Under the pieces are notes generated by a model. That model did not search any database, was not told the origin of the DNA, and saw only the letters and a program-made list of their open reading frames with translations. From the NCBI RefSeq assembly GCF_003958645.1, contig NZ_RXLO01000005.1, forward strand, positions 248,001 through 312,000: a DNA stretch of 64,000 nt, written 5' to 3'. This DNA comes from Chitinophaga rhizosphaerae. GTDB taxonomy: Bacteria; Bacteroidota; Bacteroidia; Chitinophagales; Chitinophagaceae. Shown in pieces: positions 27,048-33,962 of the stretch; positions within the stretch are counted from its first letter, which is position 1; every line of letters begins with the position of its first letter. Made by a program: the position numbers and the translations under genes.

Positions 27048-27170
27048 TGGCGGAACAGGCGGGATTCGAACCCGCGACACGGGCGTTAAGTCGCTGAAGT
27101 AAGTTCAACCTGGCCTCTCATGTTGGGCAATCGTTGAACTAACCTGCTCTACCAGCTGAGCTACTGTTCC
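27048..27170 (-). tRNA. tRNA-like gene with enlarged anticodon region (type undetermined)
   Basis: The acceptor stem is perfect (GGAACAG / CTGTTCC) and a CCA end is encoded after a G discriminator. U8, a D-arm with canonical A14, G18, G19 and A21 (GCTC AGCTGGTA GAGC), C48 and a T-arm GCGGG TTCGAAT CCCGC are all standard. Between A26 and the T-stem there are 69 nt instead of about 22. Of these, 47 nt (27098-27144) begin and end with 12-nt inverted repeats (one T-T mismatch, one G-U). Removing them leaves 73 nt, normal tRNA length, but no good anticodon stem. Alternatively, GGTTA pairs with TAACG around an intron at the classical position after base 37, giving anticodon TCA with U33 and A37. 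It lies upstream of the RING/TerD and nucleotidyltransferase genes in the same direction. Confidence 0.75.
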
Positions 27171-27186
27171 GTTTTTTTGCGTCGTA

Positions 27187-27214
27187 AAGAGCTATCGTTG
27201 TTTGACAATGCAAA
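27187..27214 (-). promoter_or_regulatory. Candidate promoter for the tRNA-like gene and operon
   Basis: On the minus strand a TTTG (27211-27214) is followed 16 nt later by TAGCTCTT (27187-27194), a fair match to the Bacteroidota -33 and -7 elements. The tRNA-like gene begins 16 nt after the -7 element. The neighbouring decamer at 27218-27227 would lie at the edge of the -33 box. Confidence 0.35.
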
Positions 27215-27217
27215 TAT

Positions 27218-27375
27218 TTGCGCAGTAGCATGCAGGGGACTTGCGCAGTTGAAAGAAATTATAAAATATTTTTTAATTGATTGATAGTTAAAGTTTTAAA
27301 TCGTAATTAATTGGAATGAAGCATAGAGGGTCAGCAGAACTGCGCAACTCTTTTGCGTAGTTCTGTTGCGTAATT
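27218..27375. promoter_or_regulatory. Operator array of five TTGCGYARTW-type decamers
   Basis: Five near-identical decamers fill the intergenic region: TTGCGCAGTA (27218-27227), TTGCGCAGTT (27241-27250), the inverse AACTGCGCAA (27339-27348), TTGCGTAGTT (27353-27362) and TTGCGTAATT (27366-27375). The third and fourth form a 12-bp inverted repeat (27336-27364). One site overlaps the WYL promoter and another adjoins the divergent promoter. They are the likely binding sites of the WYL regulator. Confidence 0.6.
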
Positions 27376-27396
27376 GGACCGGGTAGGATATATTTA
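27366..27396 (+). promoter_or_regulatory. Candidate promoter of the WYL regulator gene
   Basis: TTG at 27366-27368 and TATATTTA at 27389-27396 are 20 nt apart, which fits the Bacteroidota TTG/TAnnTTTG pattern. The -33 element lies inside the last decamer of the operator array, suggesting autoregulation. Confidence 0.5.
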
Positions 27397-27413
27397 CCGG
27401 AAATCCCCTACCC

Positions 27414-28484
27414 ATGGCGATACATAAAGTTGCCCTGATCCGTTACAAGACGATCGACCAGTGCCTCCGCAACAGCCACCGCAAATGGACGCTGGAAATG
27501 CTGATCGAAAAAGTGTCGGAAGCCCTTTACGAATATGAAGGCATCACCGGTGGTGTGAGCAAACGCACCGTTCAGGCCGATATCCAGCTCATGCGTAGCG
27601 ATAAGCTCGGCTACAACGCGCCCATCGTGGTGTTGAACAAACGCTACTACACGTATTCCGAAAGCGGTTACAGCATCAACCAATCGAAAGTGACGGACGC
27701 CGATGTGGAGAAGATGTCGGAAATCGTGAGCGTGTTGCGCCAGATGAACGGATTCGATTATTTCGATGATATGAACGATATCATCGCCCGGCTGGAAAAC
27801 AGCCTGCATAAATCCGTCAACCGCGAGCATAACCACATCCAGCTCGAAGGCAATAAATTGTTGAAAGGCCTGGAGCACATCCTGCCGCTGTACCAGGCCA
27901 TCCGCAAAAAAGTGCCGCTGCTCATCACTTACCAGTCTTTCAAGGCGAAAGCGCCCATCCCGGCGGTATACCACCCGTATCTGCTGAAGGAATACCGGAA
28001 CCGGTGGTTCCTCATCACCCATCCGCGGAAAGGCAGCGCATTGACGACCCTGGCGCTCGACCGGATCGTGGAGTTCATGGAAATGTCCCCCAAAGACTAT
28101 ATCCCCTACACCGGCATCGACTTCGAACGGTATTTCGCGGAAACGATCGGGGTTACGCGGTCGGAGCGCGACCGCCCGCAAAAGGTCGTCCTCTGGGTGC
28201 ACCCCAACCAGGCGCCCTATGTGCTGACGAAGCCACTTCATCATTCGCAGCAACTCCTCCGCCAGGAGGCAGACGGGAGCATCATGATCCGGATAAACGT
28301 AACGCTGAATTTCGAACTGGAACGCGAGATTTTGGGTTTCGGGGAAATGATGCGGGTGCTGGCGCCCAGGAACCTGATGGGGTTCATCCGGAAAAGACTC
28401 CAAAAGGCAACGGAGCAGTATGCAACCGCCAAAAAGGAATTGAAGAGCACCGATTTCGGGCAGAACGGATCCAGAATCGGCTAA
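27414..28484 (+). CDS. WYL-domain transcriptional regulator
   Basis: A 356-residue regulator. The N-terminal ~80 residues form a winged helix-turn-helix (ALIRYKTIDQCL, then SKRTVQADIQLMRSDK as recognition helix). The WYL domain occupies about 150-240, with KKVPLLITYQSFKAK and the RNRWFLITHPRKG strand in place of the classic WYLxGxxxxR. A WCX-like C-terminal domain follows (about 250-340). WYL proteins sense nucleic-acid ligands or stress and control phage-defence and DNA- or RNA-repair genes. The gene is divergent from the tRNA-like/RING/nucleotidyltransferase operon, and five repeated decamers sit between them, so it probably controls that operon. It ends at a strong terminator. Confidence 0.9.
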   Translation: MAIHKVALIRYKTIDQCLRNSHRKWTLEMLIEKVSEALYEYEGITGGVSKRTVQADIQLMRSDKLGYNAPIVVLNKRYYTYSESGYSINQSKVTDADVEKMSEIVSVLRQMNGFDYFDDMNDIIARLENSLHKSVNREHNHIQLEGNKLLKGLEHILPLYQAIRKKVPLLITYQSFKAKAPIPAVYHPYLLKEYRNRWFLITHPRKGSALTTLALDRIVEFMEMSPKDYIPYTGIDFERYFAETIGVTRSERDRPQKVVLWVHPNQAPYVLTKPLHHSQQLLRQEADGSIMIRINVTLNFELEREILGFGEMMRVLAPRNLMGFIRKRLQKATEQYATAKKELKSTDFGQNGSRIG

Positions 28485-28490
28485 AATAGA

Positions 28491-28515
28491 AAAACCGGTC
28501 TTTTCGACCGGTTTT
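28491..28515. terminator. Intrinsic terminator after the WYL gene
   Basis: A perfect 10-bp stem (AAAACCGGTC / GACCGGTTTT, loop TTTTC) starts 6 nt after the stop codon. Confidence 0.85.
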
Positions 28516-28763
28516 CTCAATCATCATCTCTGTCGCTTATTTCCTGCTTTTACCAAATGCCTGCCTGTCGTAAAAATCCCCGCTGCTAAAGGCCGGTCGT
28601 TTTGCATGTTGTAGCCGGCCTTCCCCATTAATTTGATGTATGCAGGTACAATAACGGGACTAATTTTTCCATGCCGAAATCTTTTTTTATTTTTTAATAG
28701 AAATTAGTGACTTCATTAAAAAATTTTTCAAAGATTTGTAGTGAACCGGAAAACGCAGGTCAT

Positions 28764-30023
28764 ATGAACGTTAATTTGTTAAACCGCGAACCTTTCGCGA
28801 TGGACCCGACTTTGAGCAGGAAGCAAATTCAGTTGAGATACAGGCTGCTGCAACATCTGTATACCAACGGCCCCTCGTCCATCTCGAGCCTTTGCGACAC
28901 CATCGGCATCAGCGCGCCTACGGTTTTCAAAATGCTGGCGGAACTGACGCGGGAGAAGATCGTGGAGAAACGCGGGGTCGGGGAATCGATCGGCGGTCGG
29001 AAACCGGACCTGTTCCGCCTCCAGCGCAACGTGATCTTCGAAATTTGCATCGATATAGAACTGTTCAAAACAAGCATGGCGATCGTGGATAATAACAACC
29101 ACTTCGTAACGCCCGTCAAAACCGTTCCCGTAGCCCTTTCCCGCAACCGGAAAGCCTTCTTCGAAACGCTTATCGAGCATGTGCGCGACCTCATCCGCAC
29201 CGCCGAAATCGAGGAATCCCGCCTCGTAGGCTGCTCCGTGGGCATGCCCGGGCTCATCGATCCCATCACGGGCGAAAACTACAGCTACCTCCTCGATGAA
29301 ACCGACGGCCTCACATTACGCGAAGCTTTCGAACAGCAACTCGGCATGCCCGTAGTGATCCAGAACGATGTAAAAGGTTCCGCCCTCGCCGAATTGCGGT
29401 ATGGCCATGCCATCGGCCGCAAGAACGTACTCGTGATCCTTATGGACTGGGGCATCGGCCTTGGTATCATCATGGACGGAAAGGTGCAGCACGGCAGTTC
29501 GGGGTTTTCGGGGGAAATGGGGCATATGCCTTTCGTGGAAAACGGGGAACTGTGCTATTGCGGCAAATACGGCTGCCTGGAAACGGTGGCGTCGGGGATG
29601 ACGTTATCGAAAATGGCACGGGAAGGGATTTTATCGGGACAGAACTCCATTATTAACGACCTGTCTAACAAAGAGATATACCGCATCGAAACGGAACTGA
29701 TCATCCGCGCGGCCAACAAGGGCGACCAGTATTCCATCCAGCTGCTGTCCAACATCGGGACCAACCTCGGCAAGGGCATTTCCATCCTCATCCAGCTGTT
29801 CAACCCTGAAATGGTGATCCTGAGCGGCAAGATCGCGGCGGCGCGGCAATACATCACCCTGCCCATGCAGCAGGCGATCAATACGTATTGCATGACGCAG
29901 ATCCGGGAAAAAACACAGATCGTATCGTCTGAACTGGGAGACGATTCGCGGCTGCTGGGGTACGCGGCGGCGGGGATCACCTGGTTTTTCGAGGCCATGA
30001 TCGCCGATGCGAAAGACCGTTGA
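28764..30023 (+). CDS. ROK-family transcriptional regulator
   Basis: A 419-residue ROK protein with an N-terminal winged helix (about 12-75: KQIQLRYRLLQHLYTNGPSS, then ISAPTVFKMLAEL as recognition helix) and a sugar-binding ROK domain. It has GCSVGMPGLID, QNDVKGSALAE, the GEMGHMPF motif and the zinc-binding CYCGKYGCLE sequence (CxCGxxGCxE). The usual regulator features suggest it senses a sugar such as an N-acetylated hexosamine derivative, which would fit the sialic-acid genes 4 kb away, by inference only. Start choices are 28764, 28800 or a GTG at 28707; I take the ATG at 28764. About 240 nt of AT-rich DNA precede it, without a clear promoter call. The reading frame stays open for 63 codons after the TGA stop. 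Confidence 0.85.
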   Translation: MNVNLLNREPFAMDPTLSRKQIQLRYRLLQHLYTNGPSSISSLCDTIGISAPTVFKMLAELTREKIVEKRGVGESIGGRKPDLFRLQRNVIFEICIDIELFKTSMAIVDNNNHFVTPVKTVPVALSRNRKAFFETLIEHVRDLIRTAEIEESRLVGCSVGMPGLIDPITGENYSYLLDETDGLTLREAFEQQLGMPVVIQNDVKGSALAELRYGHAIGRKNVLVILMDWGIGLGIIMDGKVQHGSSGFSGEMGHMPFVENGELCYCGKYGCLETVASGMTLSKMAREGILSGQNSIINDLSNKEIYRIETELIIRAANKGDQYSIQLLSNIGTNLGKGISILIQLFNPEMVILSGKIAAARQYITLPMQQAINTYCMTQIREKTQIVSSELGDDSRLLGYAAAGITWFFEAMIADAKDR

Positions 30024-30215
30024 CGCCCCCTGTACGAAAGCCGCACCAAACAGGGCATTTCTATCCTGCACCGCGTGAAAGCGGCGCTCAAACGGACGGT
30101 CCGGTACTATTGCATCCTGTCGGGCATCGTGCGCCTGGACGGGGGATCGGTTTTTATACTCCACCTGATCATGGGCAAACTGAAGATCATCCGGATCGTG
30201 AAGGGTAATGATTAG
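30024..30215 (+). other. In-frame open extension after the ROK stop codon
   Basis: Directly after the ROK TGA, the same frame remains open for 63 codons to a TAG. Codon choice is like that of real genes, and the translation (for example GISILHRVKAALKRTVRYYC) is basic and hydrophobic. There is no usable start codon in the first 50 codons. It could be a lost C-terminal part, the tail of a vanished gene or chance. Its stop overlaps the stop of the convergent DUF4157 gene. Confidence 0.35.
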
Positions 30216-31615
30216 ATGAACTTGTCCTTCACTCCGGAAGACTTCGGCAAACCCGCGTCGATATTGCGGTTCCACCAATCCTGCGCTTTCACGACCTTAC
30301 TGTGGTTGGTTTCGTTATCGTAATTTCTCTGGTATGTGCCCAGGGTTTTGCGGATGGCTTTCATTTTGTCCGACAACTTTTTGCGCTGGCTTTTCAGCTC
30401 CTTTTCGGCAGCGGCCAGTGCATTTCCTTTTCCACAGGCTTCCACTTCCTTCGTGGTGAACGAGGAGGCGAGGGTTTGCATTTCGGTGCTGATCTTTTCG
30501 GCCACCTGGTGCGTGATGTCGAAATGGCGCTGCTCGTGATTGAGGAGCGATGTGCTGGAATCTTCCAGGCCGGTATTGACGAGGCCTTTTTTGAACGATG
30601 TTTTGCAGTCGCCGAGCCTGGACGCTTCCACTTTGACGTTGTTATGGTTTTTCCATTGATACTTGACGCTGCTCATCCGGTCTTTCACGCAATTGGGCTT
30701 GATGTTGCCGCAATCGGCCGGATCGGTGACGGTCGTGTTATAGATTTTATAGGAGGCGAGTTTCTTTTTCTTCATTTCCGCCGCACAGGTCTTTACGTCG
30801 TTGTCGCACGCTTTTTCTGAAGACGTCTGGCTTTTGTTGAACTGGCTTTCGCAGGCGGGCACGAAGGTATCGGCGTGGGCTTCGCGCTCTTTGGGGTCGT
30901 ACAGCCATTTTTTGGCCCAGGATTCTTCCTGCCGCATGTAAGCTTTCACTTTGAGCTTGCTCGTATCGCCCTCGATGTTCACTTTGTAGGCTTTGTATTT
31001 CTCCGGGTGTTCGGCAGCTTTTTTGTCTTTGTCTTTTCCTTTTTCGCAATCGGTCACCGTTTTGCCCGACTGGAAAGAAGTGCCGTTTTCCGTTTCGCTG
31101 AGTTTTTTGAAGGGGTATTTCGATACGTCGAAATCTTCGATGTCCGATTTCGTGGCCGCTTCGAACCCGGTCGTTTTCTTGGGCACGTCTGCCGTGAAAT
31201 CGGCCCAGGTGAGTTTGCGGTGATGGATATCGGCCCGCTGGATGCGCCTTTTGGCTTGGTTGCCCTGTTGGAGGACGTGCGTCAGTTCGTGGGCCAGGAG
31301 GTGCTGGCCTTCGGGGGTGTGGGGCTGATATTGTTGATGGTCGAAGTAGATATCGCTTCCGTAAGTGAAGGCTTTGGCTTGCACGTCGCCGTTCAGTTCC
31401 GCGGCGGATGCGCCGGTGTGGATGTGGACGTTGGTGAAATCGGCGCCGAAGGCGTTTTCCATGAAACGGCGGGTGGGGGCGGGGATGGGTTCTCCCTTTC
31501 CTGCGGTGGCAGCCAGTTTGTGCCGGGTAGAAGTTGCCTGCGGCGGATTGAAGAAAGACGGTTGGGCGGAGGGTTTCCGCGAATTGTTGTTCGGACTGCG
31601 GCGGATGTTGCGCAT
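30212..31615 (-). CDS. DUF4157 (eCIS core)-DUF922 double metalloprotease-like protein
   Basis: A 467-residue protein without a signal peptide. Residues about 43-120 form a DUF4157/eCIS-core domain: PAPTRRFMENAFGADFTNVH, AFTYGSDIYF, and the zinc motif HELTH at 109-113 (LLAHELTHVLQQ). Residues from about 134 to 370 look like DUF922, a predicted zinc protease domain: it opens with LTWADFTADVP and has a second motif LLNHEQRHFDITHQ (HEQRH 360-364). Eight or so cysteines lie between them. A basic coiled C-terminus follows. DUF4157 proteins are often linked to extracellular contractile injection systems or toxins, but no such genes are in this window. It could be a secreted effector or housekeeping peptidase; the substrate is unknown. 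Confidence 0.75.
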   Translation of the reverse strand: MRNIRRSPNNNSRKPSAQPSFFNPPQATSTRHKLAATAGKGEPIPAPTRRFMENAFGADFTNVHIHTGASAAELNGDVQAKAFTYGSDIYFDHQQYQPHTPEGQHLLAHELTHVLQQGNQAKRRIQRADIHHRKLTWADFTADVPKKTTGFEAATKSDIEDFDVSKYPFKKLSETENGTSFQSGKTVTDCEKGKDKDKKAAEHPEKYKAYKVNIEGDTSKLKVKAYMRQEESWAKKWLYDPKEREAHADTFVPACESQFNKSQTSSEKACDNDVKTCAAEMKKKKLASYKIYNTTVTDPADCGNIKPNCVKDRMSSVKYQWKNHNNVKVEASRLGDCKTSFKKGLVNTGLEDSSTSLLNHEQRHFDITHQVAEKISTEMQTLASSFTTKEVEACGKGNALAAAEKELKSQRKKLSDKMKAIRKTLGTYQRNYDNETNHSKVVKAQDWWNRNIDAGLPKSSGVKDKFI

Positions 31616-31826
31616 GGCAAATCAGGTTGCGCCCCCGGCGGAGGCGGTGATCAAATTTTTATCGGGTCTGCGATGTGCGAAGGGTAATGTCGGGGTTTCG
31701 TGTTCGGGGGCTGATGATCCGTACTATCCGCTGAAAGGCTGCTCCGGGCTGATGTACCCAAATGTACGCCAAATGATCCGTTCCGGCAAAAAAGAGGACC
31801 ACGGGCCCCGCGATCCTGCAATATCC

Positions 31827-32858
31827 TCAAAGCCCGAACCGGACCGGCATCCGGAACTGGACGGCCACGTTCTTTCCGCCCTGGCGGCCGGGCAACCAGT
31901 CGGGCATGGCATTGATGACGCGCAGTGCTTCTTCGTCGAGCCCGTACCCTCTCGGTTCGCCCATCACTTTCGCATCCCTGACCTTTCCACCGGGATCGAT
32001 CACGAAAGATACGGTCATATTCGCCGTTACGTCTTTTTTACGCGCGGCTTCGGGGTAGCGGGTGTTTTTACTGAAGTATTCGTTCAGCGCAGCGTCGCCC
32101 CCGGGGAAGTAAGGCGGTTCTTCGTTTTTGATGTCCTGCAATTGCGCCACGGCCGTCGGGATATCTTCCGGGATGATGCCGTCGAACGCGGAAACAGTGT
32201 TGGATCGGGTGAAAACGCCCTGTGGACTGCATTCGAAATATTCCTGCGCAACGTTGCTGCCGTTGTATTCGCCCAGCACGCCGTCGAGGAAGAAGAGGCG
32301 GAGCGTGGTGTCGCGCTCATGGGGGACCACGGTATTGCCGGTGAGGCGGCCGGAAATGATGTTGACCGGCTGTTCCGATCCCGATCTGTATTTCCGCAGT
32401 TCGATCCCGGGTTTTGCGATGGTGACGATATAGTACCCCGTGCGGGCGGTATCCATATACATCTTCACACCATAGCCGAATCCGGAAGCCAGTTTTGCAT
32501 CGGCCGGCCGGCGGAGGGAATGCAGGTAAAAGGCATATTCGGAAATGCGGGAGGAGAGCGTGTCTGCCATGCCGTTTTCACGGAGATAGTCTGCAAGGTT
32601 CTTCGGGTTGCCGAACATGTCGAATGCGGCGGTTGACAGCTCCATGAAGGTGGCGAGGTCTGCGGCCGCTTTCGGGATCTTCTCTTCGGCGCCTCTCAGC
32701 TGCCGTTTCAATTGTTTGGCGGTATAGCTATCCCTGTTCCGGAAATCCAGCCCGATCGCCTGCGAAAGCGCGGCCATGTCGGCCGGAGAAGGCGAAAGCT
32801 GCTGTGCCTGCGTTTGCAACGCAACAAAACCGGATAAGATGAAGATGATACGTTTCAT
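31827..32858 (-). CDS. Secreted TonB C-terminal domain protein
   Basis: A 343-residue protein with a signal peptide (IIFILSGFVALQTQAQQ). The last ~90 residues form a TonB-like C-terminal domain: YFPGGDAALNEYFSKNTRYP, then VSFVIDPGGKVRDAKVMGEP and a closing RVINAMPDWLPGRQGGKNV. This fold is common in Bacteroidota proteins that are not classical energy transducers, because they lack a membrane anchor and proline-rich linker. The middle part (100-250) has strands with no domain I can name. The start at 32858 was chosen at the signal peptide; the same frame continues upstream over the divergent GntR gene as a shadow. The 211 nt between this gene and the DUF4157 gene hold nothing recognisable. Confidence 0.8.
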   Translation of the reverse strand: MKRIIFILSGFVALQTQAQQLSPSPADMAALSQAIGLDFRNRDSYTAKQLKRQLRGAEEKIPKAAADLATFMELSTAAFDMFGNPKNLADYLRENGMADTLSSRISEYAFYLHSLRRPADAKLASGFGYGVKMYMDTARTGYYIVTIAKPGIELRKYRSGSEQPVNIISGRLTGNTVVPHERDTTLRLFFLDGVLGEYNGSNVAQEYFECSPQGVFTRSNTVSAFDGIIPEDIPTAVAQLQDIKNEEPPYFPGGDAALNEYFSKNTRYPEAARKKDVTANMTVSFVIDPGGKVRDAKVMGEPRGYGLDEEALRVINAMPDWLPGRQGGKNVAVQFRMPVRFGL

Positions 32859-32949
32859 AGATATTGGAAGAGGCCGCAAATTAATCCGAATCACATGAAA
32901 TGCCTTCACCGGGGATAATTTATTATCGCGTACGCCTGCAAATGAGTAT

Positions 32950-32979
32950 ATTTGTTCACTTGTGGTACAAAAACAAAAT
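32950..32979. promoter_or_regulatory. Candidate GntR operator and leader
   Basis: An inverted repeat, TTGT-GGT-ACAA (32960-32970), nested between outer TTTGTT and ACAAA elements, lies immediately before the regulator gene's start codon. Such TTGT/ACAA palindromes are typical GntR-family sites, so autoregulation is plausible. Confidence 0.4.
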
Positions 32980-32981
32980 TT

Positions 32982-33662
32982 ATGCTGAACGGTATCAAGC
33001 CGATTGCCGCCAAATCCATGGCTGAGCGCGTGGAAGCAAGCCTGCGCGAGTATTTCGCCAAAGAGAACTTCAAACCCGGAGACCCCCTTCCCACGGAACT
33101 GGAACTGGCCGCTGCCCTGGGCGTGAGCCGCAACGTGGTCCGTGAAGCGCTTAGCCGCTTCAAAATGCTGGGCATCATCGAAACGAAAAAGAAAACGGGC
33201 ATGGTCATCAGTAACCCCGATATCATGGGTACCTTCGAAAAGGTACTGACCCCCGAGATCATCGACGAATCTACGCTGCAAGACCTGTTCGAGCTGCGGC
33301 TCGTCCTCGAAATGGGCATCGCCGACCTGCTGTTCATCCACAAAACCCCGCAAGACATCGCGGAACTGGAAGACATCGTAGCCCGCGAAACCAAGGGAGA
33401 CAACTTCCGGATCAACAACGAAATCGCCTTCCATGGCAAGTTGTACCAGATGACCGGCAACGAAACGATGAAACGCTTCCAGACCTTGCTGCTCCCCGTT
33501 TTCGGATATGTGATGAAACTGGAAAACAAACAATACGTGTCCGGCAGGACCACGCACAAAGACCTGGTGCGCATCCTTAAAAAAGGAACGGTCCAGGAGT
33601 TTAAAGACGGAATGGCCTCGCACCTGCAGCCGCATCTCGACCGGCTCCGCCAAACGAAATAA
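32982..33662 (+). CDS. GntR-family (FadR/FCD) transcriptional regulator, NanR-like by context
   Basis: A 226-residue regulator. The winged helix-turn-helix at about 10-75 has MAERVEASLREYF, PLPTELELAAALGVSRNVVR and EALSRFKMLGIIETKKKTG. The FCD effector domain follows (about 85-220), with LFELRLVLEMGIADL, AFHGKLYQMTGN and a closing DGMASHLQPHLDRL; the His residues are candidates for metal binding. NanR of enterobacteria belongs to the same FadR branch and senses N-acetylneuraminate. Location directly upstream of a sialic-acid locus makes an equivalent role likely but not proven. The ATG at 32982 gives the normal family length. A strong terminator ends the gene. Confidence 0.88.
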   Translation: MLNGIKPIAAKSMAERVEASLREYFAKENFKPGDPLPTELELAAALGVSRNVVREALSRFKMLGIIETKKKTGMVISNPDIMGTFEKVLTPEIIDESTLQDLFELRLVLEMGIADLLFIHKTPQDIAELEDIVARETKGDNFRINNEIAFHGKLYQMTGNETMKRFQTLLLPVFGYVMKLENKQYVSGRTTHKDLVRILKKGTVQEFKDGMASHLQPHLDRLRQTK

Positions 33663-33668
33663 TAGGGA

Positions 33669-33700
33669 AGTCCGCCGGAACCGGCGGACTTTTTTTTTTT
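33669..33700 (+). terminator. Strong intrinsic terminator after the GntR gene
   Basis: An 11-bp stem (AAGTCCGCCGG / CCGGCGGACTT, tiny AA loop) is followed by a run of ten Ts. It separates the regulator from the SusC3 operon. Confidence 0.9.
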
Positions 33701-33730
33701 ACTTTTTTTACCGTTCACAAAAATTAATAC

Positions 33731-33759
33731 TTGGATTTTGTTAAAAATTCCTACTTTTA
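33731..33759 (+). promoter_or_regulatory. Candidate promoter of the SusC3/sialic-acid operon
   Basis: TTGG (33731-33734) and TACTTTTA (33752-33759), 17 nt apart, are a fair match to Bacteroidota -33/-7 elements. The 200-nt leader after it (33760-33962) contains GC-rich inverted repeats and a GCCACTGTGAAAACGGG element resembling part of a cobalamin riboswitch, but the rest of such a riboswitch is missing. Confidence 0.35.
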
Positions 33760-33962
33760 ATATGTAGAACATAACTACTAAATAGGACATGAACGTTATG
33801 ATCAACTGTATTCCAGCGTTAGAGGAACTGTAGCGTCCTCCCACCATTATTTAATTCAAACACCGCCGCCCGGCGGGCCGTGCTGCCTGTGAAAGAGCGG
33901 TAAGGCCGGGCATTTGCCGCCACTGTGAAAACGGGGGCGGGGCGGACTTTTCATTCAATCAC

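Noticed and set aside
27048..27170. Reading the tRNA-like gene as a normal class II tRNA with a long variable arm
   Set aside because: No 5-bp anticodon stem fits the position directly after A26, and the extra length exceeds ordinary variable arms.
31827..33653. 608-codon minus-strand frame spanning the TonB-type gene and the divergent GntR gene
   Set aside because: The part beyond 32858 is a shadow of the GntR gene; the signal peptide at 32858 marks the true start.
33858..33962. Calling the SusC3 leader a cobalamin riboswitch
   Set aside because: Only one conserved element is similar; the remaining core and B12 box are not present, so it is reported only as a weak observation.
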